From contig JAIPJY010000004.1 of the NCBI GenBank assembly GCA_021733925.1, positions 143,128 through 207,127 of the forward strand: DNA of 64,000 nt, in the 5' to 3' direction. Position numbers and translations under genes: made by a program. Of the stretch, positions 28,206-36,885 are shown in pieces. The notes below the pieces were generated by a model. That model saw only the letters and a list, made by a program, of their open reading frames with translations, had not been told where the DNA came from and searched no databases. This DNA comes from Prosthecobacter sp. GTDB taxonomy: Bacteria > Verrucomicrobiota > Verrucomicrobiia > Verrucomicrobiales > Verrucomicrobiaceae. Numbering within the stretch: position 1 is the first letter of the stretch; the number at the start of each line of letters is the position of its first letter.

Positions 28206-29518
28206 ATCAGCTCACGCACGAACTCGCCACCGCTGAGGGTTTTCATCGGCCTTCCGGAAGGTGTCTGGAATTCAGCGGCAGTGTCCACACCCAGCAGAGT
28301 GAGAATGCTCTGCGCGATGTCTTCGGGGCGCACGGGGCGCTCAGCCGGTGTTTCGCCATGGGCATCTGTGCGGCCGATGAGCTGACCGCCACGCACACCG
28401 CCGCCAGCAAAGCAGGCAAAGCCCGCGCGCGGCCAATGATCACGCCCCGCACTGCTGTTGAGTTTCGGTGTGCGGCCGAATTCGCCCATCATCACCACGA
28501 GGGTGCTGTCAAGCAGACCACGCTCATGCAGATCGGTGATCAGCGCGGCATACGCACGGTCAAGATCCGGCACCTTGCCACTGCCAGGAAACTGCGCGTC
28601 TGGCAGCGTACGTGCGATGTTTTGATGCGTGTCCCAGCCGCGATCCACCACACTGACAAAACGCGACCCGGCCTCCACCAAACGACGTGCGAGCAGGCAG
28701 CCGGACCCGATGCGGCGCTGACCGTAGCGCTGGCGTACCTGCGCAGGTTCCTGCTCCAGATCAAAGGCGGCACGGGCGGCAGGCGAAGCGATCAACTGAT
28801 GCGCCTGTTCAAAGAAACGGTCTCGCGCACGCGTGTCGTCATTCTCCTCCAGTGAACGTGAGAATTGATCCATCCGCCGCTGCATGGCGCGGCGTTGATC
28901 GAGGTGGTCGAAGCTGACCCATTCGGGCGGCAGCAGATCACGCACGCGATAACCGGGTTTCGATGGGTCCCCACCAATGGCAAAGGGGCCAAAGGCCGCA
29001 GGCAGGTAACCGGCACGCAACGACGGAACGCTGTCGGGAATCGTCACATAAGGCGGCAGTGAAATGCCCGCGCCACTTTCATGGGCCACGATGCTGCCAA
29101 GACTTGGATATTGCAGCGATGGTGTCGGGCGATGGCCGGTGAGCAGGTAATGGCTGCCCGTGTCATGATTGCCAAGCTCATGCGTGACCGAGCGCACGAG
29201 TGCAACATGCTTCATCACACATGCTGTCTGCGGCAGGTGTTCGCAGAGCTGGATGCCGTCCACATCTGTACCGATGGCCTTGAACGGGCCACGAATTTCC
29301 ACGGGGGCATCAGGTTTCGGATCAAAGGTGTCGAGATGACTCGGCCCACCATCAAGCCAGATGAGAATGCAGGACTTGGCTTTGGCCTTGGAATCCGCCG
29401 CCGCTGCTTCCAGCCGCAGCAGATCGGTCAGACTCAGGCCTAACGCCGACATCAGACCTACATGAATAAAGTCACGACGTACCATGCCATCGCAGCGGAG
29501 AGAGTGTGTCGCGTTCAT
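28202..29518 (-). CDS. DUF1501 (Tat-exported) protein
   Basis: The 438-residue protein has a twin-arginine-type leader (RRDFIHVGLMSALGLSLTDLL), so it is likely exported folded. The DUF1501 family sequence follows: SCILIWLDGGPSHLDTFDPKP near residue 52, QTACVMKHVALVRSVTHE, YPSLGSIVAHESGAG, and VVMMGEFGRTPKLN with GRDHWP near the end. The family has an alkaline-phosphatase/sulfatase-like fold; its substrate is unknown. It lies 11 bases after the DUF1549/DUF1553 gene and overlaps the WD40 gene by ATGA, the arrangement seen in many PVC genomes. Confidence 0.92.
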   Translation of the reverse strand: MNATHSLRCDGMVRRDFIHVGLMSALGLSLTDLLRLEAAAADSKAKAKSCILIWLDGGPSHLDTFDPKPDAPVEIRGPFKAIGTDVDGIQLCEHLPQTACVMKHVALVRSVTHELGNHDTGSHYLLTGHRPTPSLQYPSLGSIVAHESGAGISLPPYVTIPDSVPSLRAGYLPAAFGPFAIGGDPSKPGYRVRDLLPPEWVSFDHLDQRRAMQRRMDQFSRSLEENDDTRARDRFFEQAHQLIASPAARAAFDLEQEPAQVRQRYGQRRIGSGCLLARRLVEAGSRFVSVVDRGWDTHQNIARTLPDAQFPGSGKVPDLDRAYAALITDLHERGLLDSTLVVMMGEFGRTPKLNSSAGRDHWPRAGFACFAGGGVRGGQLIGRTDAHGETPAERPVRPEDIAQSILTLLGVDTAAEFQTPSGRPMKTLSGGEFVRELI

Positions 29519-29528
29519 GAGGTGTCAG

Positions 29529-31643
29529 TTAATGAATGAAGGCATATTCACGGCTATTGAGGAGGGCCCAGAGCAGATCTTCACCAAAGGCGGCTTTCTC
29601 CTTGGTCTGCGCGGCATGGGCCAGCCAGTGCGCACGCTCCTCGCCTGTCGGCATGCGGCTCAGGCTGCGAAGATAAAACGATTCGATCAGCGCGGCGGTA
29701 TCGACGCCTTGCTGCAACTGCTGAGCAACAGACTCGCGCAGACTTCGATTGATGTCCTCTCCGTTGAGCAGATGCAGCGCCTGTGACAAGCCGCCGCCAA
29801 ACTGCGCGGGATTGCCACATTCATCGCTGCGCGGGCAGCGTCCCAGCACATCCAACGTGTAGGATTCCAGCGCCGGATCGTGCATTTGGACAGCGCGCAT
29901 TTCGGACGGCAGGAAACGCGTCCCCATGGCCTGGGACAAAGCATCGGCCAAAACAGGACCCGTCAGTGCTTTGACGCGGGCATGCGAGCCGAAGCAGTCA
30001 TCCAGCCGGTTCACGCCAGTGGCGCTAGAGGCGAGCTGGTAGGCACGTGAAGTCACAATCACGCGAACCAGATGACGCAGGTCGAAGTCATGCCTTATCA
30101 GGTCTGCCGCGAGCGCATTCAGCAACTCCGGCATGCTGGCGGGATTGCTCGCGCGCAAATCATCCACGGGTTCGACCAGACCGCGTCCCATGAGATGCTT
30201 CCAGACACGATTCACCAGCGCGCGGGCAAAGAAGGGATTGTCAGCGTGAACCGTCCATGCAGCGAGTGCTTCGCGCCGGTCACTTGGAAGCTCTGTGGAT
30301 GACGGAGCACCGAGCGCGCGCGGCAGCATGGGTTTGCGCGTCTGCGGGTGTTCGACTTCGCCACGGTCCTTCAAGATCACTCTTGTTCCTGCCAGTCCCG
30401 TCTGTGAAAACCAACCTGCGAATGAATAGTAGTCGTCCATGCCCCAGCGGTCGAAGGGATGATGATGACAGCGTGCGCAGGCCAGGCGAACGCCGAGCAA
30501 GGAGCGGCTGACAAACTCGCCCATGTCACGCGGATCGGTGGTGAGCCGGTAGAAGTTTGCCGGTCCCTCGTGAGTGGTGTCTCCCTGACCGGTGAGCAGC
30601 GCTTTTACCACGTCATTTAGCGGCGTGTTGCGCGCAATTTGAGCATGCAGCCAGTCATGGTAGACGCGCGCGCCTTCCACGCCCTGCTTCTTCGAGGAAA
30701 TGAGCAGCACATCCGCCAGCCGCATCGTCCACACATCCACAAAATCTGTGCTGCCGATCAATCGAGTGATCACGGCCTCACGCGCGGCGTTTGCATCTGC
30801 CATAGAGTGAAAAGCTCGGGCTTCCGCCTCGGTGGGCAGTCTTCCTGCCACATCGAGATGCACACGGCGCAGAAAGGTGCTGGCGCTGGACAGCGGCGAA
30901 GCTGGCAGGTGCAGGCGGCGAAGCTCGGCGGCTATGTGTTCGTCGATAAAATTCACCGGGGTGAAATCGAGCGGCACTTCATCCGCTTGAAACGGCACGG
31001 CGGCACGTACGGCGGCGACCTGGCCGCCAAAACGAATCATCACGGAACTGGCACCACGTCGGAGCATTTTCACCACGCCTTCGCTGGAAATTTCGGCCAC
31101 GGCATCATCCTGGCTGTCATAGAGAGCGAGGGCAGTGACATCGACCGTCGAGCCATCGGAAAGACTTGCGGTGACCCGCAACGGCGCAGAATCGCCAGGA
31201 GATTTAAGCAGCAGATCGGCAGGCTCCACCTGCAACCCGCTCACCGCGAGGGCTGGCGAGCCCGTGGGTGCGCCAGCGGCGATCCACTGGCGCAGTGTGG
31301 TGTAGTTCGCGGAGTCCACGCTGAACTTACGTCCGCCCTTGTGTTTGATCGTGCGTGTGGCCTTGCGCAGAAGCAGGCTGCGTACGGGATCGGCAAGATC
31401 GATGCGACGGCCGTCCAGCGCATGCGTGATGGCGGCATAATCGTAGACGGCATCATAGCCGAGCAGGCTGAGACTGAACCCACCCTGCCCGGTGGCGGCG
31501 CCATGGCAGGCTCCGGTGTTGCAGCCTGACTTGGTCAGAATGGGCAGAATCTGCGTGGCGAAGTTCCAGGAAGGCTCCGCCGAATGGAGACGCGGCAGCA
31601 AAGCCACACCTCCAAGAGCCAGAAGCCAGCGGAATGCATTCAT
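29529..31643 (-). CDS. DUF1549/DUF1553 protein with Big2 domain and cytochrome-like N-terminus
   Basis: The protein is 704 residues with a signal peptide (residues 1-22). Residues about 30-140 carry a cytochrome-c-like region whose heme-type motif is CNTGACHG, with four residues between the cysteines instead of two. A bacterial Ig-like (Big2) domain follows (about 155-220, VTALALYDSQDDAVAEISSE). DUF1549 (about 225-430) holds the CARCHHHPFDRW motif, and DUF1553 (about 460-700) ends LLWALLNSREYAFIH. It overlaps the upstream thioredoxin-fold gene by four bases and is followed by DUF1501. The enzyme activity is unknown; heme attachment is inferred from the motifs. Confidence 0.92.
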   Translation of the reverse strand: MNAFRWLLALGGVALLPRLHSAEPSWNFATQILPILTKSGCNTGACHGAATGQGGFSLSLLGYDAVYDYAAITHALDGRRIDLADPVRSLLLRKATRTIKHKGGRKFSVDSANYTTLRQWIAAGAPTGSPALAVSGLQVEPADLLLKSPGDSAPLRVTASLSDGSTVDVTALALYDSQDDAVAEISSEGVVKMLRRGASSVMIRFGGQVAAVRAAVPFQADEVPLDFTPVNFIDEHIAAELRRLHLPASPLSSASTFLRRVHLDVAGRLPTEAEARAFHSMADANAAREAVITRLIGSTDFVDVWTMRLADVLLISSKKQGVEGARVYHDWLHAQIARNTPLNDVVKALLTGQGDTTHEGPANFYRLTTDPRDMGEFVSRSLLGVRLACARCHHHPFDRWGMDDYYSFAGWFSQTGLAGTRVILKDRGEVEHPQTRKPMLPRALGAPSSTELPSDRREALAAWTVHADNPFFARALVNRVWKHLMGRGLVEPVDDLRASNPASMPELLNALAADLIRHDFDLRHLVRVIVTSRAYQLASSATGVNRLDDCFGSHARVKALTGPVLADALSQAMGTRFLPSEMRAVQMHDPALESYTLDVLGRCPRSDECGNPAQFGGGLSQALHLLNGEDINRSLRESVAQQLQQGVDTAALIESFYLRSLSRMPTGEERAHWLAHAAQTKEKAAFGEDLLWALLNSREYAFIH

Positions 31644-32533
31644 GGTTTCTTCAATTCTTCAAGAAACGCCTGGCCCTGCTTCACGGCGTAGGGCGTGCCG
31701 TAAACATCCTTGAAATGCAGGATGCGCGTCCAGCCGTCTGCCGCCTGCTTTTTCAATTCGTCGTTGTCCTTGATGTAATCGCGCACGTCCTGCAGCATGC
31801 GGTCGATGGTGGCGTCGTCATTTTCTTTGCGGATGTAGCGCCGGAGCATGGACTGCAGCTTGTCATCGGTGGGCACCGCTCCTGGAAACGGGTCCTTGCC
31901 CTGGGCCATTGGGCGTTTGCCGTTCTCAGGCGTCATGCCACCGCGCTGCGGCTGCGTGGCGGAGATTTCGGCGGCGGTGGGCGGTTTTTCATCGCCGATC
32001 ATTTTTGCCACTGCGCCGATCACGCGTTCGGCGTCGGCAATGCCGGGCTGTACCAGCGCGAAACTGGCCTGCGCCTTGTTGTCCTTCGCTGCGATGATGG
32101 TCAGGAGGCATTCCTTGTTGAGACCGTAATTACCGGGCCCCTCCGCGCCATCGAGTGACAATGTCGCGCGGCCCTTGAGCTTGATCGAATTCAGCGCGGG
32201 CGCGTATTTTTCCATGCCACCAACTCGTTCGGCAGCGAGAAAGACAAAATCCGTTTTGAGCCGGTCTTTAAATTTGGCTCCATAGTCATCCAAAGCGCGC
32301 ATCAGTGGCAGGATCGAGCGCTCGATGCCATGCACAAAGACCAGCAGGGTGGGCGCGCCGTTGTTGAGCGTGACCACATCACGTTCCTGGCCCGCTTCCG
32401 CACCAATGATTTCCACCGATTTGAATGGAGTGGTCGCCTCGCCCGGCTGGGGACCGGAAAAAACCGGATCAGCAGCGCTGAGCTGGAAGGCGAGCATGAG
32501 CGACAGCCAAAAGATTGCAGGTGGATGTTTCAT
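31640..32533 (-). CDS. Secreted thioredoxin-fold protein lacking a CxxC site
   Basis: I choose the ATG at 32533 (MKHPPAIFWLSLMLAFQLSA), a signal peptide; a GTG at 32554 in the same frame is also possible. The 297-residue protein has a thioredoxin-like N-terminal half with the strand TLLVFVHGIERSILPLMRAL, but no CxxC pair at the usual position, so it is probably not a redox-active thioredoxin. The C-terminal region is helical (QSMLRRYIRKENDDATIDRM). It is first in the four-gene cassette and overlaps the DUF1549/DUF1553 gene by four bases. A small-ligand or regulatory role is possible but unproven. Confidence 0.7.
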   Translation of the reverse strand: MKHPPAIFWLSLMLAFQLSAADPVFSGPQPGEATTPFKSVEIIGAEAGQERDVVTLNNGAPTLLVFVHGIERSILPLMRALDDYGAKFKDRLKTDFVFLAAERVGGMEKYAPALNSIKLKGRATLSLDGAEGPGNYGLNKECLLTIIAAKDNKAQASFALVQPGIADAERVIGAVAKMIGDEKPPTAAEISATQPQRGGMTPENGKRPMAQGKDPFPGAVPTDDKLQSMLRRYIRKENDDATIDRMLQDVRDYIKDNDELKKQAADGWTRILHFKDVYGTPYAVKQGQAFLEELKKP

Positions 32534-32613
32534 AGGAGGATGTGGAAGAATCACAGTTCAGTCTTCAAACACCAAAGCAAAGCGTTCGATTCAGCTCATT
32601 TTCACCAGCCCAC

Positions 32614-32654
32614 AAAAAAAGCGGGCGCTGCGACACCACTCGCCACGCCCGCTT
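32614..32654 (-). terminator. Rho-independent terminator of the TonB-receptor gene
   Basis: On the minus strand a stem of AAGCGGGCG (complement of 32646-32654) pairs exactly with 32619-32627, and an inner GCGA/TCGC stem adds four pairs. It is followed by seven T residues (32614-32620). It lies 38 bases after the receptor stop. Confidence 0.9.
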
Positions 32655-32692
32655 GAATGACTCAACACCAACCTGTGCCGACTCAAAATGTT

Positions 32693-35017
32693 TTAGAAGA
32701 TTACTGTCAACGCCACACGGCCATTGATGCCGGGCTGGGTGTAACGGTCGAGTCCCGCATTTGAGGCATCGACACCGTGCACGTTTTGATACAGCCAGTA
32801 CTTCTGGTTGGAGAGGTTGTAGAGACCGGCGCTGAGGGTGACATTTTTGGAGATCTGCCAGCGGGCAACGAGGTCAAGCGTAAGAGCACTGGGCGTTTTG
32901 AACTGATTGATCCCACCGGCAGTGGAGTTGGTCGAGCCCTTGTGCGCATAGTAGGTCGAGATCAGCTCCAACTGCCAGGTCTCACGACGATAGCGCAGAC
33001 CGGTGATGAGCTTGAAGGGATCCACACTGGCAAGAGGCTGGTTGTTCTCGTTGTCCCAGCCCTGGCTGTAGGCGGCATTGGTGAAGATGCCGAAGTTGCC
33101 CAGGGACTCATGAATGAAACCGCACGTTGTATCCCCTTTGAATTCGAGGCCGTAAATCTCCGCCGAAGCCAGATTGGTGCTTTGGTAAATGATCGGGTTG
33201 CCGGGAGCTCCGGTGCCGCCGACCTGCATGAAGCTGTTGATGAAGTTTTCGTAGTGATTGTAATAGCCCGCGAAATTCCACGAGGATTCTTTGCCTTTGC
33301 GGCGAACGCCGATTTCGAAGCTGTTGCTGGTTTCTTTTTTCAGACTCGGATTCGGAACGGTCTGATAGCCAAATGCCGTGTTCGTGATGGTGGCATTCAA
33401 CTCTTCGCCGCTCGGGTTGCGGAAGCCGTTCGAATACTGGAAGTAAGCACTGTGCTGCTCGTCAATCTTGAAGAGGTAGGCAAGCTTTGGAGCGAGGGCG
33501 AACTGATTGAAATCCTGCGGCGCTCTGCCGGCGCTGGCACTCGCATAGAGCGGATCTGAATATGTAGCCACGTCGTAATATTCGGCACGCAGACCGGGAG
33601 TGAGGCGATGGCGAAGATCCCTGCCCCAGGCAATCTCATCCTGGATATAAACACCCACGCGGGAGGTGCGTGTGTCGGGCATGTCCTTTAGCGGATAGGT
33701 GTCCGGCGTGATTACGTTTGTCACGGTGCCAGTGGTAAAATTGTATTCCGTGGCATCACGCACACGACGTGAGTTGGAAGTAACCAACTGGGTTCCGTAG
33801 GCCAGCGTGTGCTTCAGCGCGCCCGTGGTAAACACCTTGGTGAAGTTGAAGTTCGTGCCGATGTGATCCTGACGGTACAGGTAATCACGAATGCGCAGGC
33901 GGTCCTGAGGCGTTGGGGTGACGCGGTCACGATCTTCGACCTGGTGCTCCGGCGTCTCCGAAAGCTGGTAGTACATATTCCATGTCAGACTGTCGAAAAT
34001 ATAACCGAGGCCGGTGGCGTCATACTTGTGCTCCAGGCTGAAGCGCATGCGGCGCAGATCGTCGTTCAGCAGCAGGGAGTTCACATTGTAGTTAAACCCA
34101 GGGGCAGCCACCACGACACGACGTGCACTGAGGATGTCGTTGTCACTGGAACGTTCGAGGTACTCGCCTGTCAGCTCGAAGCGATTACGAGCGGAAGGCT
34201 TCCACACCATTTTGGCGAGCCAGTTGTTCACGTTGTAGGTGCTGGTGTCTGGATGGATGGCACCGCGATTGTCGATCTCGTGGCCATCGCGCCGAGTGTA
34301 ATGGAGCAGGAGCTCCACATTGCCCGCGCGCTGAGCCATGCTGATGGTGTGGCCCCAGCTATCATCGGTGCTGTCATACCGTGTGGTCAGACGTGCCAAT
34401 GAATTGCTTCCGGTGGGCGATTGCGCCAGCAGATCTTCGGGGTCGATGGTGGTGAAGGAAACCACACCGGCGAGGGCATCACTGCCATAGAGAGAGGAGG
34501 CGGCGTTTTTGAGGATTTCGACCTGCTTGAGGGAGTCCACGTCAACGAAGTCACGGCCGACGTTGTAGGAGCCACCAAAGGTGAACTCATCAGCCTGACG
34601 GATGCCGTCCACGGTCATGAGGACGCGGTTGCCATCCAGACCACGGATATTGATGCTGGAGGTGCCGGCGCGGGAATTGGCGGCAGGACCTGTGCCTCCG
34701 ACGCCATACGGGACGCTGACTCCAGGCTCATAGCGTGCGTAGTCGCGCATGCTGGTGGCGAGGGAGAAGACGCTGGCATCCTTATCCAGCACGGTGACTG
34801 AGGCAGGAACATCCGCGCCTGACTGTGCGCTACGTGAAGCGACGATGACGACTTCAGGCAGCACGGCACCACCGGCGGCGTTTGGGTGTTTTGTCTCCTG
34901 TTTCGCCAGTTCTTTGACGTCTTTCTTTTTCTTGGGCTGTTCCTGGGCCGCCAGCGGGAAGCCGCAGGCAAACGCGAACAATGTGAGTGTGTGCAATAAT
35001 GCGGGAGGTGGTTTCAT
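32693..35017 (-). CDS. TonB-dependent outer-membrane receptor
   Basis: The protein is 774 residues: a signal peptide (residues 1-25), a TonB-box-like LPEVVIVASR near residue 50, then a plug domain (about 60-180, with RAGTSSINIRGLDGNRVLMT and LYGSDALAGVVSF), then the barrel ending in the usual Phe (VALTVIF). The plug and the ISTYYAHKGSTNSTAGG region near the end are typical of heme/siderophore receptors. Two small genes and a HemS-like gene lie upstream, suggesting heme or iron-complex uptake. A strong terminator follows, so it is probably transcribed alone or as the last gene of a unit. Confidence 0.93.
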   Translation of the reverse strand: MKPPPALLHTLTLFAFACGFPLAAQEQPKKKKDVKELAKQETKHPNAAGGAVLPEVVIVASRSAQSGADVPASVTVLDKDASVFSLATSMRDYARYEPGVSVPYGVGGTGPAANSRAGTSSINIRGLDGNRVLMTVDGIRQADEFTFGGSYNVGRDFVDVDSLKQVEILKNAASSLYGSDALAGVVSFTTIDPEDLLAQSPTGSNSLARLTTRYDSTDDSWGHTISMAQRAGNVELLLHYTRRDGHEIDNRGAIHPDTSTYNVNNWLAKMVWKPSARNRFELTGEYLERSSDNDILSARRVVVAAPGFNYNVNSLLLNDDLRRMRFSLEHKYDATGLGYIFDSLTWNMYYQLSETPEHQVEDRDRVTPTPQDRLRIRDYLYRQDHIGTNFNFTKVFTTGALKHTLAYGTQLVTSNSRRVRDATEYNFTTGTVTNVITPDTYPLKDMPDTRTSRVGVYIQDEIAWGRDLRHRLTPGLRAEYYDVATYSDPLYASASAGRAPQDFNQFALAPKLAYLFKIDEQHSAYFQYSNGFRNPSGEELNATITNTAFGYQTVPNPSLKKETSNSFEIGVRRKGKESSWNFAGYYNHYENFINSFMQVGGTGAPGNPIIYQSTNLASAEIYGLEFKGDTTCGFIHESLGNFGIFTNAAYSQGWDNENNQPLASVDPFKLITGLRYRRETWQLELISTYYAHKGSTNSTAGGINQFKTPSALTLDLVARWQISKNVTLSAGLYNLSNQKYWLYQNVHGVDASNAGLDRYTQPGINGRVALTVIF

Positions 35018-35101
35018 GGACCGCCGCTTTAACTCAGCCGCGGCATGTCACGCTTTTGTTGGAATGACCAAGAATGGCGTTCATTTGCGGTGCATTGCGC
35101 A

Positions 35102-35142
35102 GCAGATCAATTCATCGCCAGTATTCCACAAATGAGCGCAAA
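35102..35142 (-). promoter_or_regulatory. Upstream element shared with the 38.1 kb intergenic region
   Basis: On the minus strand this 41-base stretch, about 85 bases before the TonB-receptor start, matches 38120-38160 (same strand) at 31 of 41 positions by eye. The shared core is TTTGTGGAAT, one variable base, then CTGGCG. Both copies lie upstream of minus-strand genes for secreted proteins. A common regulator or promoter class is a plausible explanation, but the match could also be a short dispersed repeat. Confidence 0.4.
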
Positions 35143-35152
35143 GAGGATGAGT

Positions 35153-35449
35153 TCATGCCGCCGCGCTCATCGCGACAGGACTGCGGAGCAGCAGCACATC
35201 AGCCGCCTCCGCTGCGACGAGACGCAGGGGGCAGGAGGCGGGCACACGCAGGCGCTCGCCGCAGCGCAGGAGGACCTCGGCGCCATCCAGATAGGCGGCG
35301 GCTTCGCCGTAGGTGATAACCACCGTGGTTTCATTCGCCGCGCAGGATTCAAAACATGGACAGCGGCGGTCAAGCCCCAACAGGTGAGCCTGCACACAGT
35401 CATTATAGAAGAGGCAGCGCTGGGCGGCCTCTGTGAGAAGACGACTCAT
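35153..35449 (-). CDS. Small Cys-rich protein, unknown
   Basis: Starting at the ATG at 35449 (MSRLLTEAAQRCLFYNDCV), it is 98 residues. Five cysteines cluster in the first 45 residues (CLFYNDC, RCPCFESC), and one more is in LLRCGERLRVPASC. The second half reads like a short cupin-type barrel, with strands VITYGEAAAYLDGAEVLLRCG and VLLLRSP. The start overlaps the previous gene's stop as ATGA, which supports translation coupling. Its position between a TonB receptor and a HemS-like gene suggests a link to iron or heme, perhaps metal binding, but there is no family match I can name. Confidence 0.55.
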   Translation of the reverse strand: MSRLLTEAAQRCLFYNDCVQAHLLGLDRRCPCFESCAANETTVVITYGEAAAYLDGAEVLLRCGERLRVPASCPLRLVAAEAADVLLLRSPVAMSAAA

Positions 35450-35640
35450 GGTTGTGGCAGGGCTTGAGGTTCGATCCGATCGGCCATGGCGATTTTTTCG
35501 GCATGCGTGCGGGCTTTGCGACTGCGGCGGCGGCACTCCTTGATTCGGCGCAGGAGGGCGGGATTGAGAGCAGGGCGAAAGTTCAGACGGGTGTGCAGAT
35601 TGGTGTATTGCATGGCGATCTGCTCATAGCCGTGAGTCAT
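35446..35640 (-). CDS. Small basic protein, unknown
   Basis: The protein is 64 residues, starting MTHGYEQIAMQYTNLHTRL and ending in PQALPQP. A basic helix lies at about 28-45 (LLRRIKECRRRSRKARTHAEK). Its stop overlaps the start of the next small gene as ATGA, and both read away from the divergent HemS-like gene at 35782. In many bacteria a small hemP gene stands in this position of heme operons; this protein has no HemP signature, so it is only positionally similar. It is likely a real gene because of the coupled start. Confidence 0.5.
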   Translation of the reverse strand: MTHGYEQIAMQYTNLHTRLNFRPALNPALLRRIKECRRRSRKARTHAEKIAMADRIEPQALPQP

Positions 35641-35781
35641 GTGTAAACGCTTTGGCTGGGTTGACTAATACTGCCGCTGGTTTGCGCATGGCGACGTGCA
35701 GTGCATTTGACCGTTAGGTTTCGGCAAGGCAACGAAAGCAAGGTCTGCTGACGCGGGCGTATCAAGCAGCCTACCAATCTC

Positions 35782-36795
35782 ATGGACCCGACTCATTCCA
35801 CCCACCGCATCGCATTTAGTTTCGCACCTGGCATCTTCGACATCGAACGGATGAGGTCAGCGCTGTGGTGTGATGATGAATGCGGCTCCGCGTATGTGCA
35901 GCTCGACGCGGACTGGTCGCGGCTGCTGCCAGCGTTGGGCAAAATCGGATTGCTCATGGCCTGCGCGCCTTCGAGTCCGGTCACGGCGGCGGTGGCGCTC
36001 AAGACTGCACGCTTTGAGAATGTGCCGGAGTCTCCGGACTGGGTCTGCCTGGAGAGCGGCATGGAGATCAGTCCGGCGAAGCTCGGCGGTGTGCTGGCCA
36101 CACTGGAACCGCTGGAAGGCGGGCAGCAGACTGCGGCGCTGCAATTCTTTGACCGCAGTGGCGAAGGCTGCCTGAAACTGCTGGTCACGAACCGCAGCGA
36201 CATCGCCGCATTTGAACATTTGGTGAGCCGGCACGCCACGCCGCAGTACATCACCCCATTTGGGCAAACTGGTTCTGCTGCTGCGCTGACATTGGGATCA
36301 GCAGAGCCGAACGCCCAGGCCGTGCGCAGTCTCTGGGGGGGACTGCGCCGTACGCTGCCGACGAGCGCCTTCCCAGGTCTGGAAGGTCTCTCGCGGCGGC
36401 GTGCGTTAGGCTTGGCCGGGCTGCGGCATGCATGGCAGATACGTGAGACCGCTGTGATGCCCCTTATCCGCGCCATGGCGCTGGCGGATGCGCCGCTGGG
36501 CATTGGTGTGAGAAATGAGGCGGTATTTCTGCCCGTGGGCATGTACCCGACCCATTGGGCGGACTGCTGCTGTGGCACGACGTTTTTCGCGGGCGCTTCA
36601 CAACTCACACTGCGGCGTGAACTGAGCCAGGCAGAAGTCTGGGTGACGCGCTTCGAGGTGCGCGGTCAGGAAACTCTCTGCCTGGAAATCTACGACGATG
36701 ATGGGAGCTTCCGCGCCGGGCTGGGCCTGCGGCCGGAGGCAATGCCAACGCATCACATCCAGTGGAAGCACTGGCTGCGTGAGGCGGCGTGCTGA
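35782..36795 (+). CDS. HemS/ChuS-family heme protein
   Basis: The protein is 337 residues, with two repeated domains as in HemS/PhuS/ChuS, which bind heme in the cytoplasm and degrade or hand it on. The first repeat is recognised by ALQFFDRSGEGCLKLLVTNR (typical SLQFFD...KIYLT pattern), and the second by LSQAEVWVTRFEVRGQETL with LEIYDDDG. In HemS the heme-ligating His lies in a W..MTDVH.FF helix; the matching position in WGGLRRTLPTSAF appears to be Leu. Three consecutive cysteines occur in ADCCCGTTFF. The gene is divergent from the two small genes leading to the TonB receptor, with 141 bases between starts. Confidence 0.82.
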   Translation: MDPTHSTHRIAFSFAPGIFDIERMRSALWCDDECGSAYVQLDADWSRLLPALGKIGLLMACAPSSPVTAAVALKTARFENVPESPDWVCLESGMEISPAKLGGVLATLEPLEGGQQTAALQFFDRSGEGCLKLLVTNRSDIAAFEHLVSRHATPQYITPFGQTGSAAALTLGSAEPNAQAVRSLWGGLRRTLPTSAFPGLEGLSRRRALGLAGLRHAWQIRETAVMPLIRAMALADAPLGIGVRNEAVFLPVGMYPTHWADCCCGTTFFAGASQLTLRRELSQAEVWVTRFEVRGQETLCLEIYDDDGSFRAGLGLRPEAMPTHHIQWKHWLREAAC

Positions 36796-36825
36796 AGTAG
36801 TGGGTGGAAACTGTAGCTCCCAGAA

Positions 36826-36885
36826 CCAGAACGAGCTGAAGCTCGGGAGTACTTTCCAGAACGAGCTGAAGCTCGGGAGTACTTT
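36826..36885. repeat. Two tandem copies of a 30-base palindromic repeat
   Basis: Units 36826-36855 and 36856-36885 are identical 30-mers beginning CCAGAACGAG and ending GGGAGTACTTT. Each holds the palindrome GAGCTGAAGCTC. They fill the space between two converging genes and reach the stop codon of the next gene, so they may act as a bidirectional terminator or be REP-type elements. Confidence 0.85.

Noticed and set aside
35102-35142. Sigma54 promoter reading of the shared element
   Set aside because: TGGCG is present but the GC pair of the -12 box does not follow at the right spacing in either copy.
35045-35467. Plus-strand frame of 140 codons
   Set aside because: It is antisense to the two small coupled genes and crosses the receptor's upstream region; the ATGA coupling favours the minus strand.
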